From Neocallimastix lanati (nom. inval.) (taxonomy: Eukaryota > Neocallimastigomycota > Neocallimastigomycetes > Neocallimastigales > Neocallimastigaceae), in NCBI GenBank assembly GCA_016946835.1, contig JACVTC010000127.1, positions 174,001 through 238,000 of the forward strand: DNA of 64,000 nucleotides, in the 5' to 3' direction. Below the pieces are notes generated by a model. That model was not told the origin of the DNA, did no database searches, and was given only the letters and a program-made list of their open reading frames with translations. The position numbers and the translations under genes were made by a program. Positions within the stretch are counted from its first letter, which is position 1. Every line of letters begins with the position of its first letter. Of the stretch, positions 1 to 16,960 are shown piece by piece.

Positions 1-720
1 GAATACATTTATAAATTTACTTTAAATGAACAAATAATTATTATTGAAGATAAAGTCAGTGACGGTTTCTATTATACAGTAGATGAAAAAATGTATAAAT
101 GTGAAGGTTCTGCATGTCAAGCAATATCTGATTCTGATTATATCTTTACTAATGATGGTGTTATCTATTATTGTGAATATGATTCGAAAGAATTAGAAGA
201 GACTGAATGTACGTTACAATCCTGTATTTCTGGACAATATTATTATATTAATGATTATTATTATCAATGTAGTGATGGAAATCATTTAAAGGTAATGACC
301 TCCAAGTTATGTAACTATGAAAATAAATATATTATTAATTTCCCTACTTTTTTCAGGGATGATTTTCCAAAAAGTATTCAAGATGCAGTCAACAGAAATA
401 TACGAAACAATGGTTCATCCGCTATTTCGAAAAAAAGGAAAAATTTTTTAACCGTCGTTCCAGCTGTTTATACCCATTGTCAATATAATGTAGAAAATGG
501 AGAGATTAACTTTGAATTAATTTGTGTTAATAATATCGTTAAAAAAAATATTACTAATGAAAATATAGAAATTTGTTCTTTAAGTAATATGGGCTATATT
601 ACTTGTACGGAAGATTCTAAAAATCCTAATAAATGTATCTTGAGTTTAGCTATAAGATCTATTCCAAGAAGTTACTTATATATTTTTAATATTATAATTA
701 TTACTTTATTACTTTTATAA
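1..720 (+). CDS. 3' part of a Cys/Tyr-repeat surface protein (5' end outside window)
   Basis: The reading frame is open from base 1 (E-Y-I-Y-K-F...) through the first internal Met at 91 to the stop at 718-720, so this is the C-terminal ~239 residues of a longer protein. The first ~115 residues show loose repeats of the form G-x-Y-Y ... Y-x-C ... C (for example GFYYTVDEKMYKC, DGVIYYCEY, GQYYYINDYYYQC). A less repetitive Cys-containing part follows, and the protein ends in a hydrophobic tail (YLYIFNIIIITLLLL) with no charged residue after it. That tail fits a GPI-attachment signal or a C-terminal membrane anchor. Short Cys/Gly/Tyr repeats with a C-terminal anchor recall the large scaffoldin-like proteins reported for gut fungi; this is inference, since the N-terminus and repeat count lie outside the window. 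It could equally be another Cys-repeat surface protein. Confidence 0.7.
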   Translation, partial: EYIYKFTLNEQIIIIEDKVSDGFYYTVDEKMYKCEGSACQAISDSDYIFTNDGVIYYCEYDSKELEETECTLQSCISGQYYYINDYYYQCSDGNHLKVMTSKLCNYENKYIINFPTFFRDDFPKSIQDAVNRNIRNNGSSAISKKRKNFLTVVPAVYTHCQYNVENGEINFELICVNNIVKKNITNENIEICSLSNMGYITCTEDSKNPNKCILSLAIRSIPRSYLYIFNIIIITLLLL

Positions 721-1708
721 TTATAAATATAAATTCTTTTAATTTTTACATAACATAATATATAACATATCATTAAGATACAAGGAACCAAAACAGTCTA
801 TAGATATTATGTTAGTAAGTTTAAAAATAGTTCTTAAGTAACTTAAAAAATAATATTGCCTAGGGATTTTTTTTTTTTTTTTATTACTAATTATTCATTT
901 ATATGTTATTCCTAATTTTATATTTAAATTTATATTTATAAATATATATATTTTTTTATAGAAAATAATAATAAATTTACATATCATTACTTTAATTAAT
1001 ATATGTATATATATTTTTGTTTTGTTTTGTTAATATAATTGTTTATATATTTATTATAAAAAGTATTTTGAATTCAAAATTTCACATATTCTATTTAGAA
1101 AGAGATTTAATATAAAAAACTAAAGGATTAAATCTATTACCCATATTTAAATGAAGAATTTAAATCTTTTCATTATCAGTAATCATAATAATATGAAGTA
1201 ATGATAATTATATATATTAATTGATAGTTGCTAAAGCCTTAATTATAATAATAAGTAAATTATAATAATAAGTAGTAATGAATATTAATAATATATAAAT
1301 AATTAATAATAATAAATTACTACTTATGATGTCTATCTACTAATCTACATTTTCATTTACGCTTACTATTTTAACAACATGTACCTCATTTCTATTTTTT
1401 ATATTGTAACACACTTATATACATTACAATAATAATCATATTATGATGCATTTCGATATTATTCTTAATTATATATTATGATTACAATTTAAATTATAAT
1501 TAACTTTTTTATCGTTAACTTAATAATTATAAGTATATTAAATTTAATTCTTTTTCTTTATTTTCTTTTTTTCTTTATTTTCTTTTTTCTTTTATTCACT
1601 TTTTTTTACAAAAAATTAGATTTATTCCAAGAAAATTAATAACTCTTTCATATTTTTATTAAATTTAATTATATAAAATAATTTTAAATAGAAATTTTTT
1701 TAAAAAAA

Positions 1709-1742
<34 letters not shown>

Positions 1743-1815
1743 AAAAATAAACAAATTTCATTCTTAAGTTCAGACATTTATACCTATCTCACCTCACAAA
1801 AATACTTTTTTCAAT
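721..1815. other. AT-rich intergenic region
   Basis: No supportable gene. It holds poly(T) runs, an (AT)n tract near 1710-1734, and short A/T-only low-complexity sequence downstream of the Cys-repeat gene. Confidence 0.6.
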
Positions 1816-2199
1816 AATAAAAATGATTTCTCTTTGATAGTTGTCTTGCAATAAACTAAGAGCTGTTTTTTTAATCATATAGAGAAGGAGGGTCAACATA
1901 ATAAGCCCTTGATATTTTATCCAGCATACTTAGGTTGACTAACATATGATCAATGCTTGAGGAATATCTTATCTCTAGTCCATGAAATTGGTGAACCATT
2001 AATAGGAAGGAATAAACTAGTTACCGAGGTTACGGTTGGTCAATTTGTCTTGAAAATCAGCGGTGATCATATTAAAGTCTCCAAGAAGAATAGATAGATG
2101 ATTATTGTGATTCTGAAGACATGTGAAAATTTCAAAGAATTTATATTGGACTTGTAATAAGTGTTTCTTTGTGCTTTTTTTTTTTTTTTTTACAGGCAC
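1816..2199 (-). pseudogene. LINE endonuclease-domain remnant
   Basis: Reading the minus strand from 2199, a 60-codon frame contains ILLGDFNMITADF, the GDFN block of apurinic/apyrimidinic-type (APE) endonucleases of non-LTR retrotransposons. Past the stop, other frames continue with SPISWTR and IDHMLVN, matching the second conserved EN block (compare SSCIDHVIYN in the intact LINE at 27,464-31,627). Stops and frameshifts interrupt it, so it is a fossil. It lies on the wrong side of the RT fragment at 2430-3740 to belong to the same contiguous copy, so it is a separate insertion or a rearranged piece. Confidence 0.7.
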
Positions 2200-2429
2200 A
2201 ATTATTGTGAACTTTTAACTTTATTTATTTATTTATTTATTCATTTATTAATCCTATAAATAATTTTAATTTTAATAAAAAAATAAAAGAAAAAAAAAAA
2301 AAAACACAGAATTAATAAAAAAAAAAAAAATAAATATTATTTATCCAATTAGAAAATAATAATTATTTAAAATAGTAACATGAAATGAAAAAATTATATT
2401 CAAAATAAAAGTGTATAAATAAATTCAAG

Positions 2430-3740
2430 AAAAAAGTTCAATAGTCAATGAACCTCACCTCCAGATTATAAGATTCTTGTTTAAAGGGAAATCTTATTCA
2501 AGATTAGTGTTTGAATTGACGATCTGGTTAATTAAAACAAAAACATTCCATTCCTTTTTATACTTTAAAGCAATAATGTCTGCATCTCTTTTACCAAGAA
2601 GGAAGTTATATCATCGATATCTCGTCACATATATATTTACGCACTCATGATTCAAAAAATTACTTTACTTAACACGATTTTCACCAATTAAAGTATTCAC
2701 TACATTAGTAGTAACGATACAATTATTTTCACTATCTCTAATATTAATATTCCTATTTTCTCTATCATTAATTCTATTATTATTAACAATATTATTTCAT
2801 TATTATTATTAATATTATACTCTTTGTTACTATTATCAGAATCAGTACTTGATTCTATATTATTTATATCTGTAAAAAGAGGGTTTACATTACTATTTGA
2901 TATTTGATATTGATCAATATTTGGAAATTACAAAATATTTTTCATAAAGAATCTCAATATCCTTAAAATATTTCATTCGAAATTCACTCACAGAAAAGAT
3001 AGCATTTAGAAAAACCACTGTTCCAATCGAGGATTATTCTTTTTTTATATAACAAAAAGGACATCTTTCTGTACAATCTTCTTCAATTATTTTGACGGCT
3101 TTGGCAACACGAGCATCGAATTTACATCCACATCTGGCACGAAGTACCAATACTAAAGATAATTGGTGAGAGGAGACTACCTTGACGAACTCCTTTCTTG
3201 ATACTAAATGATTCTAATAATTGTCTATCAACCCTTATACAAGCCTTGGAAGATAAGTATAAGTTTTCAATAAATTTTTATCACTTACTTCTGGTACCTA
3301 AATGATGAATCTTCAGTAATACATTATATATGGGAACTGGGTCATAAGGCTTTTTTAAGGTCCAAAAAAAAGTAAAGGTAAGTATCCTTATTTTCAAATT
3401 ATCGTCTCTGACATATAATTAATAAATGTAGTGTAAAGACTTATACACTCTTCTCGATTACGAAATCCATATTGTTCTGGTCTTATAAATCCATTATCAA
3501 TTCCATATTTAGAGATTCTATTAGCAATAATTTTAGATATAATTTTTAATCCATTATTAAGAGATGCCACGATAGTTATTATAATCTGATGGATTGCTCT
3601 TTTTATGAAAAGAAACTATCGATGGGTTATTCCATGATTTTGGAAATCATCATTCCAAATACGATTGATTTTAGGCTTTGAGACATTTAAAGTTAGATAA
3701 AATATTACTATTATTTTCACTTGATTCTTCTGATAAAAAA
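2430..3740 (-). pseudogene. Degenerate LINE reverse transcriptase plus C-terminal region
   Basis: On the minus strand from about 3720 downwards, successive frames read a non-LTR reverse transcriptase: SDYNNYRG-like sequence, NGLKIISKIIANRIS, IRPEQYGFRNREECISLY, LKKPYDPVPIYNVL and KKGVRQGSLLSPII. These are direct counterparts of SNYRGISL, EQFGFRNREECISLF, DLKKAYDSVP and RGVRQGCPLSPIL in the intact LINE. After SPII the sequence jumps to a C-terminal block (CGCKFDARVAKA, then CPFC), so the FADD catalytic segment is deleted. A further C-terminal trace (ITSFLLGKRD) lies near 2600. Many stops and frameshifts are present. It is related to the element at 27 kb but clearly diverged, so probably a different subfamily. 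Confidence 0.75.
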
Positions 3741-3921
3741 GTAAATAAAAAAAATAAATTAAAATATAAAATACAAAAACAGAATATACTCAAAAAAAAA
3801 AATAAAAATAAAAATAAAATAAAAATAAAAATGAAAATAAAAATAAAATATACATACACAAAAAAATAAAAAAAATAAATAATAAAAAAAAATTAAATAA
3901 AGTATAAAATATAAAATATAA

Positions 3922-4960
3922 TTTTTTTTTTTTTTTAATGGTAGTAAAAAATTGTTTCATCTTTATTAATTAAATAGTTAATATAATACATCTAATAAAA
4001 AAAATAAATAAACAAAACAAAAAAAAAACCACAAAATAAAATAAAATAATGGTATAATGTATTCTAGTTTCATTTAATTAAATAAGACTTCACAAGGGCA
4101 TTATCATACTGTAGTATACTAATTATTTTTGACTTCACAATGTTAATCATAATTTTAAGATACGAAATTATAATCTTCATAGGTTGCGCTAGCCCTACTG
4201 GCCTGTCTTACTGTTTCTTCAGTATTGACGCTTCTGGTAGTATAAGGATTTGATTTAAATCAATTGAACAAAGACCATTGTTGGCCAATAGAAATAGGTA
4301 TAATCGATTGAAGAAGAGCGGCTGTAACCACTAAGAACGGAGTATCAGAATAAGCACCTGATTTCATCTGGCACTTAAATAGATCCTCCCATTCCCTTAT
4401 ACTGTTATTAATACTTCGACCTCCAAGAAGGAAATTAAACACTTTTTCACACACATTAGAATCAATATACACATTATTTTCAATACTATTACTAACATTA
4501 CTAAAAATACTATTACTAATATTACTATAACTATTATTACTATTACTATTATTACTATTACTATTATTACTATTACTATTATTACTATTACTATTATTAC
4601 TAGTACTATTATCATTATTACTATAAACAATATCATATGTTAGGTTGCCACGGATAAAAGCATTATATAAAAATAAAATTTTATCATTAACTTTACTACG
4701 AATATGATTGTAAAAAGGACAATCAATTAACCAATGCCTTATCCATTGTTTATTACTTTTACAACAGGGATAAAAATTAGGACACATTTGATCTATTATT
4801 TTTGCAGCTTTAGCAATTCTAGCATCTAATCTATATCCACTTCGTGCTCTCAAGCTCGCAATGGCCAATAGAAACCATATGAAAAATCAAGACATTCATA
4901 ACAAAGTTTTACAAAATCTGATGTTTAAATTATAAAATATAAAAATAGAATATACACACA
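3922..4960 (-). mobile_element. 5'-truncated LINE copy, 3' end with poly(A)
   Basis: The minus strand contains the C-terminal end of a LINE protein (4868 to 4260, 202 codons open) followed by a 3' untranslated region, an AATAAA-like motif and a terminal poly(A), seen on the plus strand as the T-run at 3922-3936. The protein part has RARSGYRLDARIAKAAKI followed by a zinc-knuckle-like segment with Cys, CC, His and Cys (YPCCKSNKQ, RHWLIDC), then FLLGGRS. The same order occurs at the C-terminus of the intact LINE (LRCGYKYNTTIAIRMG, CPCCGEG, HWIFKC, FLLGG). Between them an in-frame Asn/Ser stretch is encoded by an ATT/ACT microsatellite at about 4500-4620. The 5' truncation near 4960 is typical of target-primed reverse transcription. 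Confidence 0.8.
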
Positions 4961-5418
4961 AACAAAAAAAAAAAAAAAAAAGTGACTTCTATTTCCTTAC
5001 TGTAAATAGGTAAATTTATTCTTTTTTTTTTTTTTATTTTTTATTTTTAAACAATTTTATTTTTTTTTTTTTTTAATTTATTTACCTTACTTTTAAATTA
5101 CAAGTAAAATAAATATATTTAATTTCAAATTTCTATTAAATTTTACATTTTAATTTATTTTATAATACTCAATATTATTTTATTTAAATTTTTTTTTTTT
5201 TTAATAAAAAAATAATCATATATTAAATATTGTTTAATTTATTATTTTACAATTTTTTTTTATTTGCTTTTTATTTTATTTTAATTCTAATTTTATTATT
5301 ATTATTATTATTCTAATTTTTTTTTCTATATTGTATAATTTAATTATTTAAATTAAAATTATATTATAAATATTTTTTTCTAAAATAAAAAAAAAAAAGG
5401 AAAAAAATATTATTAAAA
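4961..5418. other. AT-rich spacer downstream of the GH95 gene
   Basis: Homopolymeric T and A runs only. It contains the 3' untranslated region of the minus-strand fucosidase gene; no other feature is seen. Confidence 0.5.
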
Positions 5419-8338
5419 TTAGTTGGCAGTTAATTCAATAGTTTGTCCAGCCTTAGTTTCAATATCGTATTCATAGTACTTTTCAAGAGATGGACCTTCA
5501 ATAGAAGATTTTTCAGAAATGATTGGCTTCTTAACATCTGGAGAAATAAGTAAAGCGTTCTTGCATTCACCTTCAGCAACCTTAATACCTTCACCAGAAA
5601 GTTCAGTGTTACTACGAACACGTAAGGAACCGCCAATCTTAGATGTGATAGTGGCCTTAGTAATCTTACCATCCTTCCATTCCATGCTAACTTCGAAACC
5701 ACCACGGGCAATTAAACCACTAATACTACCATCCTTCCAGACATCTGGTAAAGCTGGAAGAAGATGGACAGCACCATCATGACTTTGTAAAAGCATTTCA
5801 GCAACACCAGCACAGAAACCAAAGTTACCATCAATTTGGAATGGTGGATGAGCATCGAAAAGATTTGGATAAACTCTACCGTTACCTCCATCATCTTCAC
5901 GAACAAGGTTAATCATATTTTGAATGATCTTAAAGGCGTGATTACCATCTAAAAGTCTAGCCCAGAGATTAATCTTCCAACCAATACTCCAACCAGTAGC
6001 CATATCACCACGTTGGTTAAGAGTGTTCTTGGCAGCTTCAAACAAAAGTGGTTGCTTGAATGGTGAAATTTGTCCACTTGGGTAGAGACCGTAAAGATGA
6101 GAGACGTGACGGTGATCATCCTTTGGATTATCAGCATCAATGAACCATTCTTGTAATTGATTGTACTGACCAACTTGCATTGGAGCAATGTTGCTCATGG
6201 TAGTATTTAAAGTGGCTTGGAATTCTTCATCAACACCAAGAACCTTAGCAGCAAGAATAGCTTGGTTTAAGACATCGAAAGCAATTTGATTATCCATAGT
6301 ACAACCAGCAATCATAGAGGAACCATCTTCAGAGTAACCGTGTTCTGGAGAAGTAGATGGAACGGTAACTAAGTATCCAGTATTTGGATCCTTTTGCATA
6401 GCAGTAACATAGAACTTAGCGCTATCCTTTAAAATATAGTAGTTATTCTTAAGGAATTCCTTATCACCGGTGTAGAGGTAATGTTGCCAGATGTGAGTAG
6501 ATAACCATCCGCCACCATTTGGCCACATACCCCAGTAGGCAGCATCAATTGGACCAGTGACACGCCAGAGATCCGTGTTGTGGTGAGCCATCCAACCTTC
6601 AGCACCGTAAATCTTAGAGGCAGCTTCCTTACCAGTTACAGCAAGATCACGAATAAGATCAAACATTGGTTCATGACATTCACTAAGGTTAGTGACTTCA
6701 GCAGGCCAGTAATTCATTTGAGCATTGATGTTGATAGTGTACTTACTATCCCATGGAGCATCAATGGAATCATTCCAAATACCTTGAAGGTTAGCAGCTT
6801 GACCTCCTGGTTGAGAAGAGGTAATTAAGAGATAACGACCGTATTGGAACATTAAAGCAACAAGATCTTGATCATCTGAACTGTTGAATCCGAGAATTCT
6901 ATCAACGGTTTGCTTTTCAGCAGCATCATTAGTTGGAAGAGAAATCTTAACACGATCAAATTGCTTCTTGTAGGCTTCAACGTGTTTACTCTTTAAAGTA
7001 GCGAATTCAACATCCTTAACCTTACTAAGAGCAGCTTCAATCTTCTTAGTGGCATCACCAGTAACATCATGATAATTAACAAAGTTAGTAGCTGCAGTAA
7101 TTAAAACAATGGTTTCCTTTGAATTAGCAACAGAAAGAGTTGAGTCGTTAGCAGTGACTTCACCGTCAGAAAGGATTTCGACAACACAGTGAGCGAAAAG
7201 TTTGGAATCAACACCTTCTTGATCCTTTCCTCTAATCTTAAGAGTTAAACGGTTACCACTGGCAGTAGTTTCAGTTTCAAGTGGGCACTTGTGACTAACA
7301 TTAAAGTTAAGTGGTTTACTGTCAGAAGCAATTCTATAAACAATGACATCATCAGCCATTGAAGAGAATAAGGTACGTTCAATATTAGATTCATTAGCGG
7401 TGAACTTAGTAGTAGCAATTGCTTCATTAAGATCTAAATCACGATAGTAATTAGTGTAATCACTGATATCAGAGAAATCGAAATAAACACTACCTAAAGT
7501 AAGATATCCCATACCATTTTGACCGGTAAAGAAGTTTTGATCAATGTAGTCTTGAGCTTCGCCGAATTTACCTTCGAAAATCATTTTTCTTGCTTGTGGT
7601 AAGGCAGTGAAAGCCTTTTCTGGAATATTGTTATGTGGACCACCAGCCCAGAAAGTATCTTCATTTAATTGAATTTCTTCTTGCTTAACGCCACCATAAA
7701 CCATACCACCAAGGTGCGAATTACCTACTGGTAAAGCTTCTGTCCAAGTGGTAGCTGGAGAATTATACCAAAGCTTTAATTTAGTATCAGCTTTCGTTTC
7801 TGGTTCAACAACAGGAACAGTAGTATTTGTATTATTATCAAAACAGGAATTTTTAATACCACACCATTCACCATTTTCAGCACCCCATTTACCTTCTTCA
7901 GTTTCTTCAAAAACTTCACAACCTTGACAACATTCATAGAATGGGTATGAGAAACATTCAGGTACTACATCATCACATTTTTTTGGAATAACTTAATTAA
8001 ATACCATTAAATAAAAAAAATAATAAAAATAATAAAAAAAATAAAAATAAAAATAAAAATATTTTTATAATTAAAAAATAAAAATAAAAATAATAAATAT
8101 TTATAATTAAAAAATTTAATACAATTATTTATAATTACTAAAATGTTTTCTATTAATATTAAAATATATTTAAAATTTATTATTTAATATAATACTTACC
8201 ACACCAATCACGATTTTCAGCACCCCATTTTACACCATCTTCTTCCAATATTACCTTACAATGGGAACATTCTTCGTAAGCATAGGCATAACGAGAAGTT
8301 AATCCTAATAATATTAAAATAGAAGTGGAATACTTCAT
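5419..8338 (-). CDS. Secreted dockerin-containing GH95 alpha-L-fucosidase (two exons)
   Basis: Spliced product of 903 aa: exon 1 is 8338-8200 and exon 2 is 7991-5419. A signal peptide (about residues 1-20, [20 protein letters not shown]) is followed by two fungal dockerin (CBM10-type) modules. The first spans about 21-55 ([11 protein letters not shown], split by the intron) and the second about 58-96 ([22 protein letters not shown]). A short Thr/Pro linker leads to the GH95 domain from about 118 ([18 protein letters not shown]). Catalytic-site equivalents of Bifidobacterium AfcA are visible: Asn467 and Asn469 in [13 protein letters not shown], the general acid Glu596 in TSPEHG, and Asp767 in [22 protein letters not shown] is also a family hallmark. 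The enzyme should remove terminal L-fucose, for example from xyloglucan side chains, while docked on the extracellular cellulosome. GH95 also includes alpha-L-galactosidases, so the exact substrate is inferred. Codon use is less AT-biased than the flanks, as for a well-expressed gene. Confidence 0.93.
7992..8199 (-). other. Spliceosomal intron in the GH95 gene
   Basis: On the minus strand the donor is GTAAGT at 8199-8194 and the acceptor is TTAATTAAG ending at 7992, giving a 208-bp, almost pure A/T intron. It interrupts the first dockerin in phase 1 directly after DWC. Removing it joins exon 1 (139 nt) to exon 2 (2573 nt) for 904 codons including the stop, and restores the first dockerin and the signal peptide. 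Without splicing the dockerins would be separated from the GH95 domain. Confidence 0.88.
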
Positions 8339-13785
<5,447 letters not shown>

Positions 13786-14189
13786 ATGATAAAAATATTT
13801 AAACATTCATTATTAATATTTAATTTTCTTCATTTATTTTTATACCTTAGTGAATGCTTTGCTCATTCACGAAAAAAAAAAAATCAAAAAAACTATGCTT
13901 TCAAAAGTAATAAAGACACCCATTATTGCATTATTGTATTTTTCAATACCTTAATAATTTTCATACTAGCTGTGAACAAACGGTTTGATGAAGTACGAAA
14001 GGGATAACCCCGATGTTCAATGATGATACAGGGAGGAGATGTTAGAATCGTTCTTGGATAGGTTAAAACCAATGCTTTGGTTAAATACCAAAGGGACTAC
14101 CAATCTGAGCCTACCGTGATGCAGTACTTCATCGAGGACCACTTGCAAGGAACTGCAGATGAAGCCGAACGTTAGATAATTATTTTTAA

Positions 14190-14220
<31 letters not shown>

Positions 14221-14689
14221 TTTTTGTTTAGAAAGATACGAATATCACATCATCGTGAGTGTATGATAAAATAGTCAGCATGGCTCTGTCTCTGTTAATA
14301 GAAGGATATTGAAGCCTTAAAAAAGAAGAAGGAGGGGTGAAAGTCGTCAAGGTGATAAAAAAATTTCTGGGCTAGGAAAGATTCTGGCAGACACCTACAC
14401 CTGTACCTAAAAAAAAAGATAAAGAAATAAAAAAAATAAAAAAAAAAATAACAAAAAAAAAAAAAAAACCATTCCAACCATGGTAATGGTTAGAGATTTT
14501 TAATGAGACACCAAAGGCATCAAAAAAGCCAAAACTACTTTAAAAGGAGTTCCCCCCCTCGGCTGATATATATTTAGATATATATATATCTTTTGAGTAA
14601 TGGTGATATTCAATTAGCGGAGAGTACTAAATGGAATAATACTCGTTTTGATGATATTGATACAACTAACTAAATAAGGTTGGTACAGT

Positions 14690-15480
14690 TATACAGATTA
14701 TTTCAATAAAGATGCTAATTGGATGAATAATGTTGATCCTAGCCTCCATCTTAATCAAATTAATACCCCTATTACTCACGACACTGGAACATTCCATGGT
14801 GAAGATTATAATTTTTAGGCTGAAACTTAAAAATTAAATATGAAAGAACAATTATTAAATGGAATTAGATATTTAGATATAAGACTTTCTGATGTTAATC
14901 GAAATATTAATCATGAAATATACATTACTCATGGTGATATAGCTGTAGTTACTATTTATTGTTGGAAAGAAGGTGCTGGTGTAGACCATCTTAAGTTTGA
15001 TGATGTAAAAAATGATAAAATTGATTTTTTAATTGAGCATCCATCAGAAGCAATGATTATGCATTTAAAAATGGAAAGAATTGAACGCATGGAGGAGAAC
15101 AAACTTTTTGAAAGTATTGCTGATAGAACAGTTTTGAATACTAATAAATTTAAAAAAACCAATAAAACTGTTAGTGACTTTTTTTTATAAAGATGACGAA
15201 ATCCCGACTCTTGATTCTTTAAAATGGTACGATAGTTATTTGTACATGTATGAAAATTGATAAGATACCAAGTAAGTGTTTATGTGGGAATTCCAGATAT
15301 GGGAAAATGTGGCATATATAGTAATAATGAGAATAAAAAAAGTGATGGTAATGATTGTGTACCACATAAACTAAAAGACAATCCTAATATTTCGTGTACA
15401 AAATGATTATAAATTAGAAGAAGATGATAAATGGGAAATAGTATATGATACTTTGAAAGGTAACGTTGGAGTTATGTAGG
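14690..15480 (+). pseudogene. PI-specific phospholipase C X-domain-like pseudogene
   Basis: Fragments in shifting frames read like a secreted, bacterial-type PI-PLC: INTPITHDTGTFHG (the catalytic-His region), then EQLLNGIRYLDIRLS and EIYITHGD, then FYKDDEIPTLDS, and finally VQNDYKLEEDDKWEIV. Lesions include an in-frame TAG after EDYNF, a TAA three codons later (AET*KLN, where family members usually have TQ), and one extra T in the run at 15,179-15,186, with more shifts further on. The longest intact frame is 14,840-15,190. The family cleaves phosphatidylinositol or GPI anchors; this copy cannot be expressed as such. A signal-peptide-like frame at 13,786 might be its detached start, but about 900 bp of unrelated sequence lies between. 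Confidence 0.72.
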
Positions 15481-15739
15481 ATGATGATGATAATGGAAGA
15501 AAGAAAACCCTCAATCAGAAAGGAAAGAAACTTAAAAAAAAAAATCCTACTGAAGAAGTTAGCCAGAACAGAAAATCTATAAAATCCGAGGTATTGGCAA
15601 ATCGGCTATCGTCACTCAATAGGACTTCTGTTGCTAAGGCAAATAAGAAAGTAGGACTTTGGAAAAACAAAAAAAAAAAAACTACTGTCACTGTCTATCG
15701 GTGAGATTCATAGATTATAATTTTTTTTTTTTGGAGACT

Positions 15740-16164
15740 TAGTAGAAGAGGCCTTCAATGAAAAAATCGTCAGATAATACTTCCTGAGCCACAGGTTGTG
15801 AGATGGTTTATAAAATTAAACTTGAGTCTGATTGCATCATATCACCTTACAAAAGGTTTAATTTACTTTACCAGCTCTAGGGAAGGGGAAAAAAAAAACA
15901 AGCGTTCGAAAGAATATATAAAAGAAAACCTGGCTAAAAGGTTTATTTTTATCTGCAAGTTGAAATCTTCTGCAGGTTATGCTCTATATGGTTCAAGTGT
16001 TTAAGAAAACGGGAGAAACTATGTTTATGCATGGATTACAGAGAAACTGAATCAAATGGATCAAGAGGAATGCCTACCCTCATTCCTAAAGTGAGTAGAG
16101 TGAGTATATTTTTTTATTTTATTTTTTTTTTTTGAAATTATATGAAAAGGAGCAATAGTATTTT

Positions 16165-16205
<41 letters not shown>

Positions 16206-16454
16206 CACCCTGAAAGCTGTCTACAATCTAGTATGAATCAAGAGAGAAAGAGAGATAGAAAGAGAGAAACTGAAAAATATAAAACAATAAATATTTAATA
16301 CTATGTTTGGTCACTTTGAGCCTGCATCTGGTTAATACTCTTTTGAATTTAACTAATGTACCTATGAGTATCCCAAAGCTTTGTGAATGATATCTTCGGT
16401 AAAGATATTGGGAAATAGTATCAAATCTACTTCGTTGATATGGTATGGTAATCT

Positions 16455-16499
<45 letters not shown>

Positions 16500-16960
16500 C
16501 ATTATAAAAATATGTGTATGTGAGGCAAATTCAAACCATGACTATAAAAATTGATTAAAAACTTAAATTAAAAAAAAAATTAAAATAAAAAAAATAAAAA
16601 AAATCTAAAGTATCTAAGTTGTTTGTGAGCTTATATCTCCATAACAAATCCTTCTGGAGGACCTGTGGTCAGTAAAAGATGGCGTTGAAACGAAATTGAC
16701 CCAGAAAAAGATTAATGCTAAGCTGTGGCAAATTGGCTGCAATCAGAGAACGTTAAAGCGGATCCATCACTTCCAAGGTTTTTTTTTTTTTTTTTTTTTT
16801 TTTGGTAAATTACTACAGGAACTTTATTAAAATATTTCTTCGAGATAGCCAATTACCAAGCCATTGCCATTGTTCAAGATAACTTCCTATGAAGAAGAAG
16901 TTCCAGTGGAATTAAAATGAAGAATCTGGCATCGTTGTTCCATAAATTGAAAAGAAATGA
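15740..16960 (+). pseudogene. Fossil Ty3/gypsy reverse transcriptase / RNase H start
   Basis: Recognisable pol blocks occur in order on the plus strand but in different frames: LPEPQVVRWFIKL, KEYIKENLAKRFI, KSSAGYALYGSSV, LCMDYRET, LKAVYNLV, FGHFE, LTNVPMSIPKLC, NDIFGKDIGK, YQIYFVDMV (site of the YLDD catalytic box, now YFVD), KLAAIRE, KADPSLP and NYYRNFIKIF. The order and spacing match gypsy RT running into the RNase H border. The series is broken by stops, frameshifts and A/T homopolymers (about 16,164-16,202, 16,460-16,498 and 16,781-16,803) that sit inside former coding sequence. It is clearly dead. Confidence 0.82.

Noticed and set aside
13786-14007. 73-codon frame starting with a signal-peptide-like stretch
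   Set aside because: Hydrophobic Ile/Phe/Leu runs are common in A/T-rich frames; it does not continue into the PI-PLC fossil and shows no family.
14840-15190. Treating the 116-codon frame as an intact small PI-PLC
   Set aside because: It lacks the catalytic-His region, which lies upstream behind stops, and ends in a frameshift, so it is part of a pseudogene.
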